A DNA stretch of 13,588 bases from DASTQL01 sp035462845 (GTDB lineage: Bacteria > Actinomycetota > Actinomycetes > Jiangellales > Jiangellaceae). The DNA is taken from positions 1-13,588 of the forward strand of contig DATHTV010000238.1 of the NCBI GenBank assembly GCA_035462845.1, read 5' to 3'. The notes beneath the pieces were generated by a model. That model did no database searches. It had not been told where the DNA came from and was given only the letters and a program-made list of their open reading frames with translations. Positions 6,210 to 12,313 of this stretch are shown piece after piece; positions within the stretch are counted from its first letter, which is position 1, and every line of letters starts with the position of its first letter. The position numbers and the translations under genes were made by a program.

Positions 6210-6605
6210 TCAGGCGGCGTCCGGGTCCGGCTGGTGGATGCCGATGGTGTTCCCCTCGGTGTCGAGGTAGTACCCCTGCCAGGCCATGCCGGTCATGGCG
6301 GTCTTCGGCATCGCGACCGACCCGCCGGCCTCGAGGATCCGCCGCTCCGTCTCGTCGTAGTCCTCGACCTGCACCGTGCACACGAAGGCGTTCGCCCCCT
6401 GGCCGGGGGACGGCGAGGCGGCCGGCCGCAGCAGCAGTCCGCCGTTGATGCCCGGCTGGTCGTCGGGTCCGGTGACGGCGCCCCAGTACGGCGTGCCGCT
6501 CACGCCGCTCCAGTCCTGCCAGGTCCAGTCGAACGCCGCCGTGTAGAACGCCTTCGCCCGGTCCAGGTCGTCGGCGTGGATCTCGAAGTGGACGACACGT
6601 GCCAT
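6210..6605 (-). CDS. VOC-family (glyoxalase/bleomycin-resistance fold) protein
   Basis: This 131-residue protein holds two beta-alpha-beta-beta-beta modules typical of the vicinal oxygen chelate fold. The first is VVHFEIHADDLDRAKAFYTA then FDWTWQDW. The second is ANAFVCTVQVEDYDETERRILEAGGSV, ending GYYLDTEGNTIGIHQ. ATG 6605 is supported by GGGAGG with a 7-nt spacer; longer in-frame starts lack support. Proteins of this COG3324-like group include lyases, dioxygenases and binding or resistance proteins, so the reaction cannot be assigned. It leads a likely operon with the SH3-like gene and is divergent from the glutathione-transferase-like gene. Confidence 0.88.
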   Translation of the reverse strand: MARVVHFEIHADDLDRAKAFYTAAFDWTWQDWSGVSGTPYWGAVTGPDDQPGINGGLLLRPAASPSPGQGANAFVCTVQVEDYDETERRILEAGGSVAMPKTAMTGMAWQGYYLDTEGNTIGIHQPDPDAA

Positions 6606-6757
6606 CCGGCACCTCCCGAGGGTGGTCTCTGCGGACCCCACTCTGCTCGCCGCCGGCGTGGTGATCAAACCTCGGGCCTTCGACGAGCGAGGTACGCCAC
6701 GAGCACCCACCCTGGAGAGACGGCGTGAGAACGTCCCCGACCGGGAAAGCAGAGGAC

Positions 6758-7789
6758 ATGTCCGACAATCCCCAGACCGGCAGCTACGTCAACCCCTCGG
6801 GTGAGTTCAGCCGCGACCAGCGCTACATCACCACTCGCATCACCGCCGACGGCCGCGACGGCTACCCGGTCGAGCCCGGCCGGTACCGGCTGGTGGTGAG
6901 CCGGGCCTGCCCGTGGGCGAACCGGGCGATCATCGTCCGCCGGCTGCTGGGCCTCGAGGACGTGCTCTCCATGGGAGTGGCCGGGCCGACGCACGACGCC
7001 CGGTCCTGGACCTTCGACCTCGACCCGGGCGGGCGGGACCCGGTACTGGGGATCGAGCGGCTGGAGCAGGCGTTCCACGCCCGCTTCCCGGGGTACGAGC
7101 GTGGCGTCACCGTGCCGGCCGTCGTCGACGTCCCGTCCGGCCAGGTGGTGACGAACGACTTCGCCCAGATCACGCTCGACCTGTCGACCGAGTGGCGGGC
7201 GCACCATCGCGACGGGGCACCCGACCTCTACCCCGAGGCGCTGCGCGACGAGATCGACGAGGTCAACGCCCTCGTCTTCCGGGACGTCAACAACGGCGTC
7301 TACCGCTGCGGCTTCGCCGGCACCCAAGCGGCGTACCAGAAGGCGTACGACCGGCTCTTCGCCCGCCTGGACCGGCTCTCGGAACGGCTCGCGGGCCGGC
7401 GGTACCTCGTCGGGGACACGATCACCGAGGCCGACGTCCGGCTCTTCACCACGCTGGTCCGCTTCGATCCCGTCTACCACGGCCACTTCAAGTGCAACCG
7501 GCAGAAGCTCACCGAGATGCCGGTGCTGTGGGCCTACGCCCGCGACCTCTTCCAGACTCCCGGCTTCGGCGACACGATCGACTTCGACCACATCAAGCGG
7601 CACTACTACGACGTCCACCGGGACATCAACCCGACCGGGATCGTCCCGGCCGGTCCTGACCTCTCCGGCTGGCTGGTCCCGCACGGGCGGGAGGAGCTGG
7701 GCGGGCGACCGTTCGGGGACGGCACGCCGCCCGGGCCGGTCTCGGAGGACGAGGCGGTGCCGCCGGAGAGCACCCCGCTCGCCGCCTGA
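6758..7789 (+). CDS. Ecm4/YqjG-type (Xi class) glutathione S-transferase homologue, glutathionyl-hydroquinone reductase family
   Basis: This protein of about 343 residues has the Xi-class layout: an N-terminal GEFSRDQRYI region, a thioredoxin-fold active site SRACPWAN with nucleophile C51, VPAVVD and TNDF in the thiol-binding part, and an alpha-helical C-terminal domain with ALVFRDVNNGVYRCGFA and YLVGDTITEADVRLFTTLVRFDPVY. Family members reduce glutathionylated hydroquinones. Actinobacteria generally make mycothiol instead of glutathione, so a mycothiol adduct may be the real substrate (inference). ATG 6758 is chosen because homologues begin here and the 11 upstream codons include rare AGA and AAA. 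A GTG at 6725 has the better Shine-Dalgarno (GGAGAG, 5-nt spacer) and is a real alternative. The C-terminus is a Pro/Gly/Glu-rich tail. Confidence 0.9.
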   Translation: MSDNPQTGSYVNPSGEFSRDQRYITTRITADGRDGYPVEPGRYRLVVSRACPWANRAIIVRRLLGLEDVLSMGVAGPTHDARSWTFDLDPGGRDPVLGIERLEQAFHARFPGYERGVTVPAVVDVPSGQVVTNDFAQITLDLSTEWRAHHRDGAPDLYPEALRDEIDEVNALVFRDVNNGVYRCGFAGTQAAYQKAYDRLFARLDRLSERLAGRRYLVGDTITEADVRLFTTLVRFDPVYHGHFKCNRQKLTEMPVLWAYARDLFQTPGFGDTIDFDHIKRHYYDVHRDINPTGIVPAGPDLSGWLVPHGREELGGRPFGDGTPPGPVSEDEAVPPESTPLAA

Positions 7790-7816
7790 GCCGAGGCGCC
7801 CGGGCTGCGGCCGACG

Positions 7817-7822
7817 TACCCT
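7817..7822 (+). promoter_or_regulatory. Candidate -10 element (TACCCT) of the sirtuin gene
   Basis: TACCCT fits TANNNT and ends 8 nt before the sirtuin ATG, which has no Shine-Dalgarno. A start of transcription at or beside the ATG would make this message leaderless and independent of the gene 41 nt upstream. No -35 match is evident. Confidence 0.35.
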
Positions 7823-7830
7823 CGACGGCG

Positions 7831-8676
7831 ATGGACGAGGGGACACGGGCCGCGGCCGGGCTGCTCGCCGGCCGCCGGACGGTCGCGCTCACGGGCGCCG
7901 GCCTGAGCACCGACTCGGGCATCCCCGACTACAGAGGGCCGGGGTCCCCGCCGCGGGCGCCGATGACGTACGCGACGTTCGTGTCGGGCGAGGCGGCACG
8001 GCAGCGCTACTGGGCGCGGAGCCACGTGGGATGGCGGCGCATGAACCAGGCCGCGCCCAACGACGGGCACCGGGCGCTGGCCGCGATGGAGCGCACCGGC
8101 GCGGTCGCGAGCCTCATCACGCAGAACGTGGACGGGCTGCACACCACGGCCGGGAGCCGCGCCGTCACCGACCTGCACGGGCGGATCTCAGAGGTGGTCT
8201 GCCTCGACTGCCGGGAGGTGACCGGTCGCGACGAGCTGCACCGGAGGCTCGACGAGCTCAACCCGGGGTTCGGCGAGCCTGCGGCGGTCGACGTCGCCCC
8301 GGACGGCGACGCGGAGCTGGAGCGGGTCGACGGGTTCCGGGTCGCGCCGTGCCGCCGCTGCAGCGGCGTGCTCAAGCCGCACGTCGTCTTCTTCGGCGAG
8401 AACGTGCCCAAGCCCCGGGTCGAGCACTGCTTCGCACTGGTCGACGGGGCCGAGGCGATCCTGGTCGCCGGCTCCTCGCTCACCGTGCTGTCCGGTTTCC
8501 GGTTCGTCCGCCACGCCTGCCGGCGCGGCATCCCGGTCGTCGTCGTCAACCGTGGACCGACCCGGGCGGACGAGATGGTCACGCTCAAGGTCGAGCACGG
8601 CTGCTCGGAGGTCCTCACCGGGCTGGCCGGACTGCTGGGCCACACCGCATCGCCGACCGTTGTCGCCACCCGCTGA
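7831..8676 (+). CDS. Class II (SIRT4-like) NAD-dependent protein deacylase, sirtuin
   Basis: This 281-residue protein shows every sirtuin landmark: the NAD-binding GAGLSTDSGIPDYRG (residues 22-36), TQNVDGLH (97-104), catalytic H116 in DLHG, and zinc ligands C124/C127 and C174/C177. LKPHVVFFGENVP (181-193), GSSLTVLSGFRFV (214-226) and NRGPTRADEM (240-249) follow. The 46-residue interval between Cys pairs, containing LNPGF and APDGD, and the SGFRF and GPTR segments resemble mitochondrial SIRT4. Class II members are weak deacetylases with ADP-ribosyl-transfer, lipoamidase or long-chain deacylase activity reported in homologues. The preferred acyl group here is not predictable. It lies 41 nt after the transferase gene, same strand, probably with its own leaderless promoter. 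Confidence 0.95.
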   Translation: MDEGTRAAAGLLAGRRTVALTGAGLSTDSGIPDYRGPGSPPRAPMTYATFVSGEAARQRYWARSHVGWRRMNQAAPNDGHRALAAMERTGAVASLITQNVDGLHTTAGSRAVTDLHGRISEVVCLDCREVTGRDELHRRLDELNPGFGEPAAVDVAPDGDAELERVDGFRVAPCRRCSGVLKPHVVFFGENVPKPRVEHCFALVDGAEAILVAGSSLTVLSGFRFVRHACRRGIPVVVVNRGPTRADEMVTLKVEHGCSEVLTGLAGLLGHTASPTVVATR

Positions 8677-8747
8677 CGGAACAGCCGTGGGGGGCGACGT
8701 CCGTGCGGCCCTGTTTCGCCAGCCCGTCCCTCTGGTACACCCAGGGC

Positions 8748-9146
8748 ATGTACCGCGTCGACATCGCCGAGGCCGTACGATCCAACGACGCCTTCCGCCG
8801 CGTCCTGCACACCACGGGGCACGTGCAGCTGGTCGTCATGACTCTCGAGCCGGGTGAGGACATCGGCGCCGAGGTGCACGAGCACAACGACCAGGTCCTC
8901 ACCTTCATCGAGGGGACGGTGCGCGCCGAGGTCGCCGGTGACATCGCGGAGGTGGGACCGGGCGACATCGTCGTGGTCCCGGCCGGCACCGAGCACAACT
9001 TCACCAACGTGGGCGACGGCCCGGCCCGCCTCTACACGCTGTACGGGCCGCCCGACCACGCGCCGGACACCGTGCACCAGACGAAGGAGGAGGGCGAGAA
9101 GGCCGAGGAGGCCGGGCTCGACGAGCCGCCGCCCGAGCACGACTGA
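8748..9146 (+). CDS. Cupin-domain protein
   Basis: This 132-residue protein is a single cupin barrel. Motif 1 is GAEVHEHNDQVLTFIEG: the HxH pair (H44, H46) is present, but the usual Glu is replaced by Gln (Q49). Motif 2 is GDIVVVPAGTEHNFTN, with its His (H83). Three His and no Glu still permit metal binding. The C-terminal 30 residues are charged (KEEGEKAEEAGLDEPPPEHD) and probably disordered. ATG 8748 has no Shine-Dalgarno. TACACC ends 6 nt upstream, so leaderless initiation is possible. It follows the sirtuin by 71 nt. The metal and substrate are unknown. Confidence 0.88.
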   Translation: MYRVDIAEAVRSNDAFRRVLHTTGHVQLVVMTLEPGEDIGAEVHEHNDQVLTFIEGTVRAEVAGDIAEVGPGDIVVVPAGTEHNFTNVGDGPARLYTLYGPPDHAPDTVHQTKEEGEKAEEAGLDEPPPEHD

Positions 9147-9252
9147 GGTCGCGCCGCCTCAGCCCCCACGTCACCGCCGACGGCGTCTTCGCGGCCCGCC
9201 GAACCGCCATCGGTGCCCGAACCCGCCCTCTGGCCCTGCCTGACTGCCCGAA

Positions 9253-9291
9253 ACCGCCTTCGGCGCCCCGCGATGGGACGCCGAAGGCGGT
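9253..9291. terminator. Inverted repeat D: 13-bp perfect hairpin between convergent genes
   Basis: Arms 9253-9265 (ACCGCCTTCGGCG) and 9279-9291 pair perfectly around a 13-nt loop. The hairpin sits between the stops of the cupin (ends 9146) and the opposing cell-wall peptidase gene (ends 9429), as a bidirectional terminator would. Upstream at 9203-9232 there are degenerate copies of the CCGAACCGCC theme. The sequence is unrelated to repeats A-C. Confidence 0.7.
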
Positions 9292-9312
9292 CTGGAGCAC
9301 ACAAGGCTGGGC

Positions 9313-9344
9313 GCGGCTGGCTGCGCTCGGTGCGGCTGGCTGCG
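9313..9344. repeat. Direct repeat GCGGCTGGCTGCG, two copies
   Basis: Exact 13-bp copies at 9313-9325 and 9332-9344, 19 bp apart start to start, lie in the gene-free stretch 9147-9428. Apart from this repeat and hairpin D, no ORF, RNA gene or promoter could be supported in that stretch. Confidence 0.7.
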
Positions 9345-9428
9345 AGGGGCCACTTCGGGGCGGCCAAGCTCAGCGGTGCGGCAGAGCCACAGCGGAGCGG
9401 CGGGCTCGCAGTACCCGGGGGATTCCGG

Positions 9429-10325
9429 TCAGTAGGTCGTGACGTGGACGTGGTCGTAGTGGTTGGCGGTCGCCGAGCCGCGGTCCGACATGGGCCGCCA
9501 GCCGTCCCCGGACCGCTCGACGGTCCAGATCCGCTGCGACCAGATGACCTCGCTGACGCCGAGGGCCTGGTGGTTCTCGCGCACCCACGCCGCGATGGCG
9601 TCGCCCGTGGAGCCGCTGATCATGATGTCGAGCGCGCGGCCCGAGCCGTGCTCACCGCTGTCGCCCGGGCGCAATCCGCCGTACGACTTGACCTGGGGGA
9701 ACTTCGCGCACACGGCGCGGTAGACCTTGACCGCGTTCGCCTTGAGGCCGGACTCGATGCCCGAGGAGACCGGGCACGCGGCGCCGGAGATGCCACCCGA
9801 CGAGGCGGAGGGGGCTGCGGACGCAGTCGGCTCGGGCTCGGGCTCCGGCGCGGGAGGGGTGTCGGCGAGGTACTCGCCGCTGACCCACGCGACGGCACCC
9901 GCATGGAGCACCTGGGCCCAGGGGCCCTCGGCCGCTCCGGTCACGCCGACCTCGGCGCCGCGGGCGAGCACGGTGACGACGTCCGCGTCGCCCGCCGGCC
10001 CGGTCCGGACCTTCAGCGCGACGGTCGTGAATCGGGTGCCCACCACCGTGGGCTCGGGGGCGGGGGCCTCGACGGGCGCCGGCTCGGGCGCGGGCGCGGC
10101 GACCGGGAGCGGGCGTCGCTCGACGCTCCGGCTGGCCCGGACCGGACGCTCGATCGGCTCCACGGGGGCGGCGCTCGTGGCCACGACGGTCGCCTCGCCA
10201 CCGCCGTCGGGCCAGGCAGCGACGCCGACCGGCACCATCGACAGCAGGAGGGCTGGGACCCCGACGGCAACGACCCGCCGCGTCGTGGGTCGGGTCCAGT
10301 CACGTGGGTGGGTGAAGCTCGGCAC
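9429..10325 (-). CDS. Exported SH3b plus M15-like (ARB-07466-type) cell-wall peptidase homologue
   Basis: From GTG 10325 the product has 298 residues: an N-terminal hydrophobic signal or anchor (17-38), a Pro/Ala/Glu linker, a bacterial SH3 domain (about 97-155, LKVRTGP through GEYLAD), a second PEPEPEP linker, and a C-terminal domain (182-298). In the last, GEHGSGRALDIM (H226, D233) and NHYDHVHV (H289, H292, H294) give the His-Asp-His pattern of LAS/M15-type metallopeptidases. The expected role is peptidoglycan binding by SH3b and cleavage of cell-wall peptides outside the membrane, though this C-terminal family is not well characterised. GAGAGGG lies 9 nt before the GTG. An in-frame GTG at 10424 would extend the protein across promoter-like DNA and bury the signal peptide, so it is not preferred. 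Confidence 0.85.
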   Translation of the reverse strand: MPSFTHPRDWTRPTTRRVVAVGVPALLLSMVPVGVAAWPDGGGEATVVATSAAPVEPIERPVRASRSVERRPLPVAAPAPEPAPVEAPAPEPTVVGTRFTTVALKVRTGPAGDADVVTVLARGAEVGVTGAAEGPWAQVLHAGAVAWVSGEYLADTPPAPEPEPEPTASAAPSASSGGISGAACPVSSGIESGLKANAVKVYRAVCAKFPQVKSYGGLRPGDSGEHGSGRALDIMISGSTGDAIAAWVRENHQALGVSEVIWSQRIWTVERSGDGWRPMSDRGSATANHYDHVHVTTY

Positions 10326-10661
10326 CTGCAGTGTCCCTCTCGGCTTGCGGTCACACTCCTGTCGCGCCCGGAGCCATCGCCCCAGGCAGCCTGACACGGA
10401 AGCACAGATCCGGCCGAATGTCACACGCAGGTCACGGCCGACGGCCGCGTGGCGAGCACCCGGCCGCAGGCGTCCTCGCCCCGCATCCCGGCGAAAACCC
10501 GCCGCTCACCTGCGCAGACGGGGCAGCCGGGCACCGGCGTACGGGGTGCGGGCGTGCGCCGGCCGGGTTGGCGAGGATCACACCAGCACCCCGTCGGTGC
10601 AACCCGCCCGGGTCAGGGCACCCGCCTCCCCCGCCAGCCTCGCCGGGCCCGACCTGGGACG
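10326..10661. other. 336-nt gene-free divergent region
   Basis: The region lies between the cell-wall peptidase gene (-) and the small cupin (+) and should hold both promoters. It contains two GTCACAC heptamers 70 bp apart (10350-10356 and 10420-10426), plus GTCAC at 10431. I see no RNA gene and no supported ORF. The known actinobacterial c-di-AMP (ydaO) riboswitch cores were looked for and not found. Confidence 0.7.
10420..10435. promoter_or_regulatory. Direct repeat GTCAC-N6-GTCAC, possible MtrA-like site
   Basis: Two GTCAC half-sites start 11 bp apart, one helical turn, as bound by OmpR-family regulators. Mycobacterial MtrA, which controls cell-wall hydrolase genes, is reported to bind GTCACA-like direct repeats. 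The site lies about 95 bp upstream of the cell-wall peptidase start. The match is short and may be chance. Confidence 0.3.
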
Positions 10662-11003
10662 ATGACCGCCATGAACAAGCTGAGCCTGGACGCCGTCGCC
10701 CGCAACCAGCTCGACGCCGCCCGCGCGGCGAGCTCCGGGCGGGCGGCCGAGACGGTGTACGGCGGGCACGAGCGGGTGCTGCGCCAGACCGTGATCGCCC
10801 TCACGGCCGGCTCGGTGCTCGCCGAGCACGAGAACCCGGGCGAGGCCACCGTGCAGGTCCTGGCGGGGCGGGTCAGGGTCGGCGGCGCAAGCGCGACCTG
10901 GGAGGGGCGCCGCGGCGACCTGATCGTGGTCCCCGCGGAGCGGCACAGCCTGGAGGCGCTCGAGGACTCGGCCGTCGTGCTCACGGTGGCCAAGATCGGC
11001 TGA
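10662..11003 (+). CDS. Small cupin-domain protein
   Basis: This 113-residue protein is mostly one cupin barrel: GSVLAEHENPGEATVQVLAGRVRVGG carries the first motif and GDLIVVPAERHSLEALEDS the second. The first motif has only one His (in EHENP) instead of HxH, so metal binding may be reduced. An N-terminal helix (NKLSLDAVARNQLDAARAASS) precedes the barrel, as in cupins of the LuxR/response-associated kind sometimes found in actinobacteria. ATG 10662 and ATG 10671 are both in frame and neither has a clear Shine-Dalgarno. The gene is convergent with the lycopene cyclase gene, the two stop codons being 41 nt apart. Function is unknown. Confidence 0.85.
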   Translation: MTAMNKLSLDAVARNQLDAARAASSGRAAETVYGGHERVLRQTVIALTAGSVLAEHENPGEATVQVLAGRVRVGGASATWEGRRGDLIVVPAERHSLEALEDSAVVLTVAKIG

Positions 11004-11012
11004 CTGCCGACG

Positions 11013-11040
11013 TCGGTGGCGTGCGAGATCGGTGGCGTGC
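11013..11040. repeat. Direct repeat TCGGTGGCGTGC between convergent stop codons
   Basis: Exact 12-bp copies at 11013-11024 and 11029-11040 (16-bp period) fill most of the 41-nt gap between the small cupin and the lycopene cyclase. There is no strong hairpin, so no clear terminator separates these convergent genes. Confidence 0.7.
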
Positions 11041-11044
11041 CGGG

Positions 11045-12160
11045 TCAGGGGCGGTGCCGCAGCCGGGCCGCCGCCCGCACGAACGGCTCCCGCGGCAGCG
11101 TGGAGACCAGCCTCAGCTCCTGGGCGCGTGAGGTGTCCTCGTCCAGGAACCGCAGCACCGTGTCTCCGTCGTTGCGCTCGAAGAGCCGCGCGAAGGCAGG
11201 CTCGATGGCGGCCGGGTCGCGGGACAGCACCTCCAGGAGCACCGCGTCGAGGAAGCGGTGCCTGGGTCGGGCCGGGGCGACGTCGTGAGGATGCCCGTGC
11301 CGGACCAGTGAGGAGGCGAGGGCCCTGCTGTCGCGCTGGATGCGTCCGAAGGCGTAGCCGGTGCTGGCCTTGAGCATCCCGCCACGGTTCCCGATCGGCA
11401 CCACACGCCCGTCGCGCCGCCGGGCGTCGCCCAACGACAGCGGCAGCTCGCCCATCTCCTCCCCCACCACCTCGTACGGACCGGTGCTGCGGGTTTCACG
11501 CAGGTAGCGGTCCAGCGCCTCCACGCCGTCGACCCGGCCCCGGGACCCGAAGCGGGTGAGCTCCACGAGGGCCCGCCGCGCCGAGTGCGGCAGCACGTAC
11601 ACGAAGCGCACGTCGCCGTCCTGCGGGGTGCGGAAGTCCATCAGCGTCGGCGTCGCCGGGTCGAAGGCATCTCGCCTGGTCCGTACCTCGAGGCCGTGGA
11701 AGGACAGCCAGACGGCGGCGTCTGCAGGCCGCGGGCTGACGCTGTCGAAGGCCCAGCGCGCCGTCACGGGGCGGCCGTCGACGACCACCTCCGCGACGTC
11801 CCCGGCATCCCGGACCGCCGACACGTGCCCGCGCTGCTGCCGGAAGCGGGGCGCGCCGGCGAGGGTCCGCTCGGCCTGCCGTCGCAGGTCGGTTCCGCGG
11901 ACCAGCCGGTAGCGGTACTCCCCCAGCCGTACGGGCAGGTCACGGCCGTCGGCGTGCACGTGCAGCCGGGACCAGGACGACACGGCCTCCGGTCCCTCCG
12001 GCGCCGCGCCGGCCGACCACCAGGCCCAGGACCGGCGGTCGATGTGGTGGCTGCCGTCGTCGACCACGACCACCTCGCGGTCACCCCAGCCGGCCGCCAC
12101 CAGTCCGCAGGCCAGCGAGAGCCCGCTGGCCCCTCCTCCGGCGATCACGGCGTCGAGCAC
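11045..12160 (-). CDS. crtY: Lycopene cyclase (CrtY/CrtL family)
   Basis: This 371-residue flavoprotein-like enzyme starts with a dinucleotide-binding GGGASGLSLA (8-17). It then carries cyclase landmarks: FDSVSPRP (138-145), LMDFR (173-177), FVYVLP (186-191) with a following RALVELTRF, and IGNRGGMLKASTGYAF (256-271). FERNDGDTVLRFLDEDT, near 329-345, is the C-terminal signature of this family. The enzyme cyclises lycopene ends to beta-ionone rings in carotenoid synthesis, at the membrane, using bound FAD in reduced form. GTG 12160 is the start because the nucleotide-binding motif follows at once; the Shine-Dalgarno is poor. A CAGGCT -10-like hexamer 7 nt upstream would fit leaderless initiation. 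No other carotenoid gene is next to it in the window. Confidence 0.93.
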   Translation of the reverse strand: MLDAVIAGGGASGLSLACGLVAAGWGDREVVVVDDGSHHIDRRSWAWWSAGAAPEGPEAVSSWSRLHVHADGRDLPVRLGEYRYRLVRGTDLRRQAERTLAGAPRFRQQRGHVSAVRDAGDVAEVVVDGRPVTARWAFDSVSPRPADAAVWLSFHGLEVRTRRDAFDPATPTLMDFRTPQDGDVRFVYVLPHSARRALVELTRFGSRGRVDGVEALDRYLRETRSTGPYEVVGEEMGELPLSLGDARRRDGRVVPIGNRGGMLKASTGYAFGRIQRDSRALASSLVRHGHPHDVAPARPRHRFLDAVLLEVLSRDPAAIEPAFARLFERNDGDTVLRFLDEDTSRAQELRLVSTLPREPFVRAAARLRHRP

Positions 12161-12202
12161 GGGGCCCAGCCTGCCCGGCTACGCGCGGTGCACGCACGCG
12201 CG

Positions 12203-12222
12203 CACCGTCCGACACCGTCCGA
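12203..12222. repeat. Perfect 10-bp tandem duplication upstream of crtY
   Basis: CACCGTCCGA occurs twice back to back, 43-62 bp before the crtY start and within the divergent crtY/MFS promoter region. Two adjacent sites one helical turn apart would suit a dimeric regulator. No regulator gene is visible beside it. Confidence 0.6.
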
Positions 12223-12240
12223 CGTCGTATCAGGCGCCTC

Positions 12241-12313
12241 CACCACCCCTCCTCCCCACGAGGCCCGCTCCTGACGCGACAGCGCGGACCGACCGGTGGG
12301 AGGAGGGGTGGTG
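12241..12313 (+). promoter_or_regulatory. 15-bp inverted repeat enclosing the ribosome-binding site and start of the MFS gene
   Basis: The left arm 12241-12255 (CACCACCCCTCCTCC) is the exact complement of 12299-12313 (GGAGGAGGGGTGGTG), with 43 nt between. The right arm contains the GGAGG Shine-Dalgarno and both GTG codons at which the MFS gene could start. In RNA the stem would hide the initiation site. Whether transcription begins upstream of the left arm is not known. Confidence 0.65.

Noticed and set aside
6665..7846. 393-codon minus-strand frame opposite the glutathione-transferase-like gene
   Set aside because: No domain; opposite a protein with a clear CPWA active site and family-wide similarity.
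10326..10424. Extended N-terminus of the cell-wall peptidase from GTG 10424
   Set aside because: It would add 33 residues including two Cys before the signal or anchor segment and cover likely promoter DNA; GTG 10325 gives a normal exported protein.
10326..10661. c-di-AMP (ydaO) riboswitch before the cell-wall peptidase gene
   Set aside because: The conserved core segments could not be found on the minus strand.
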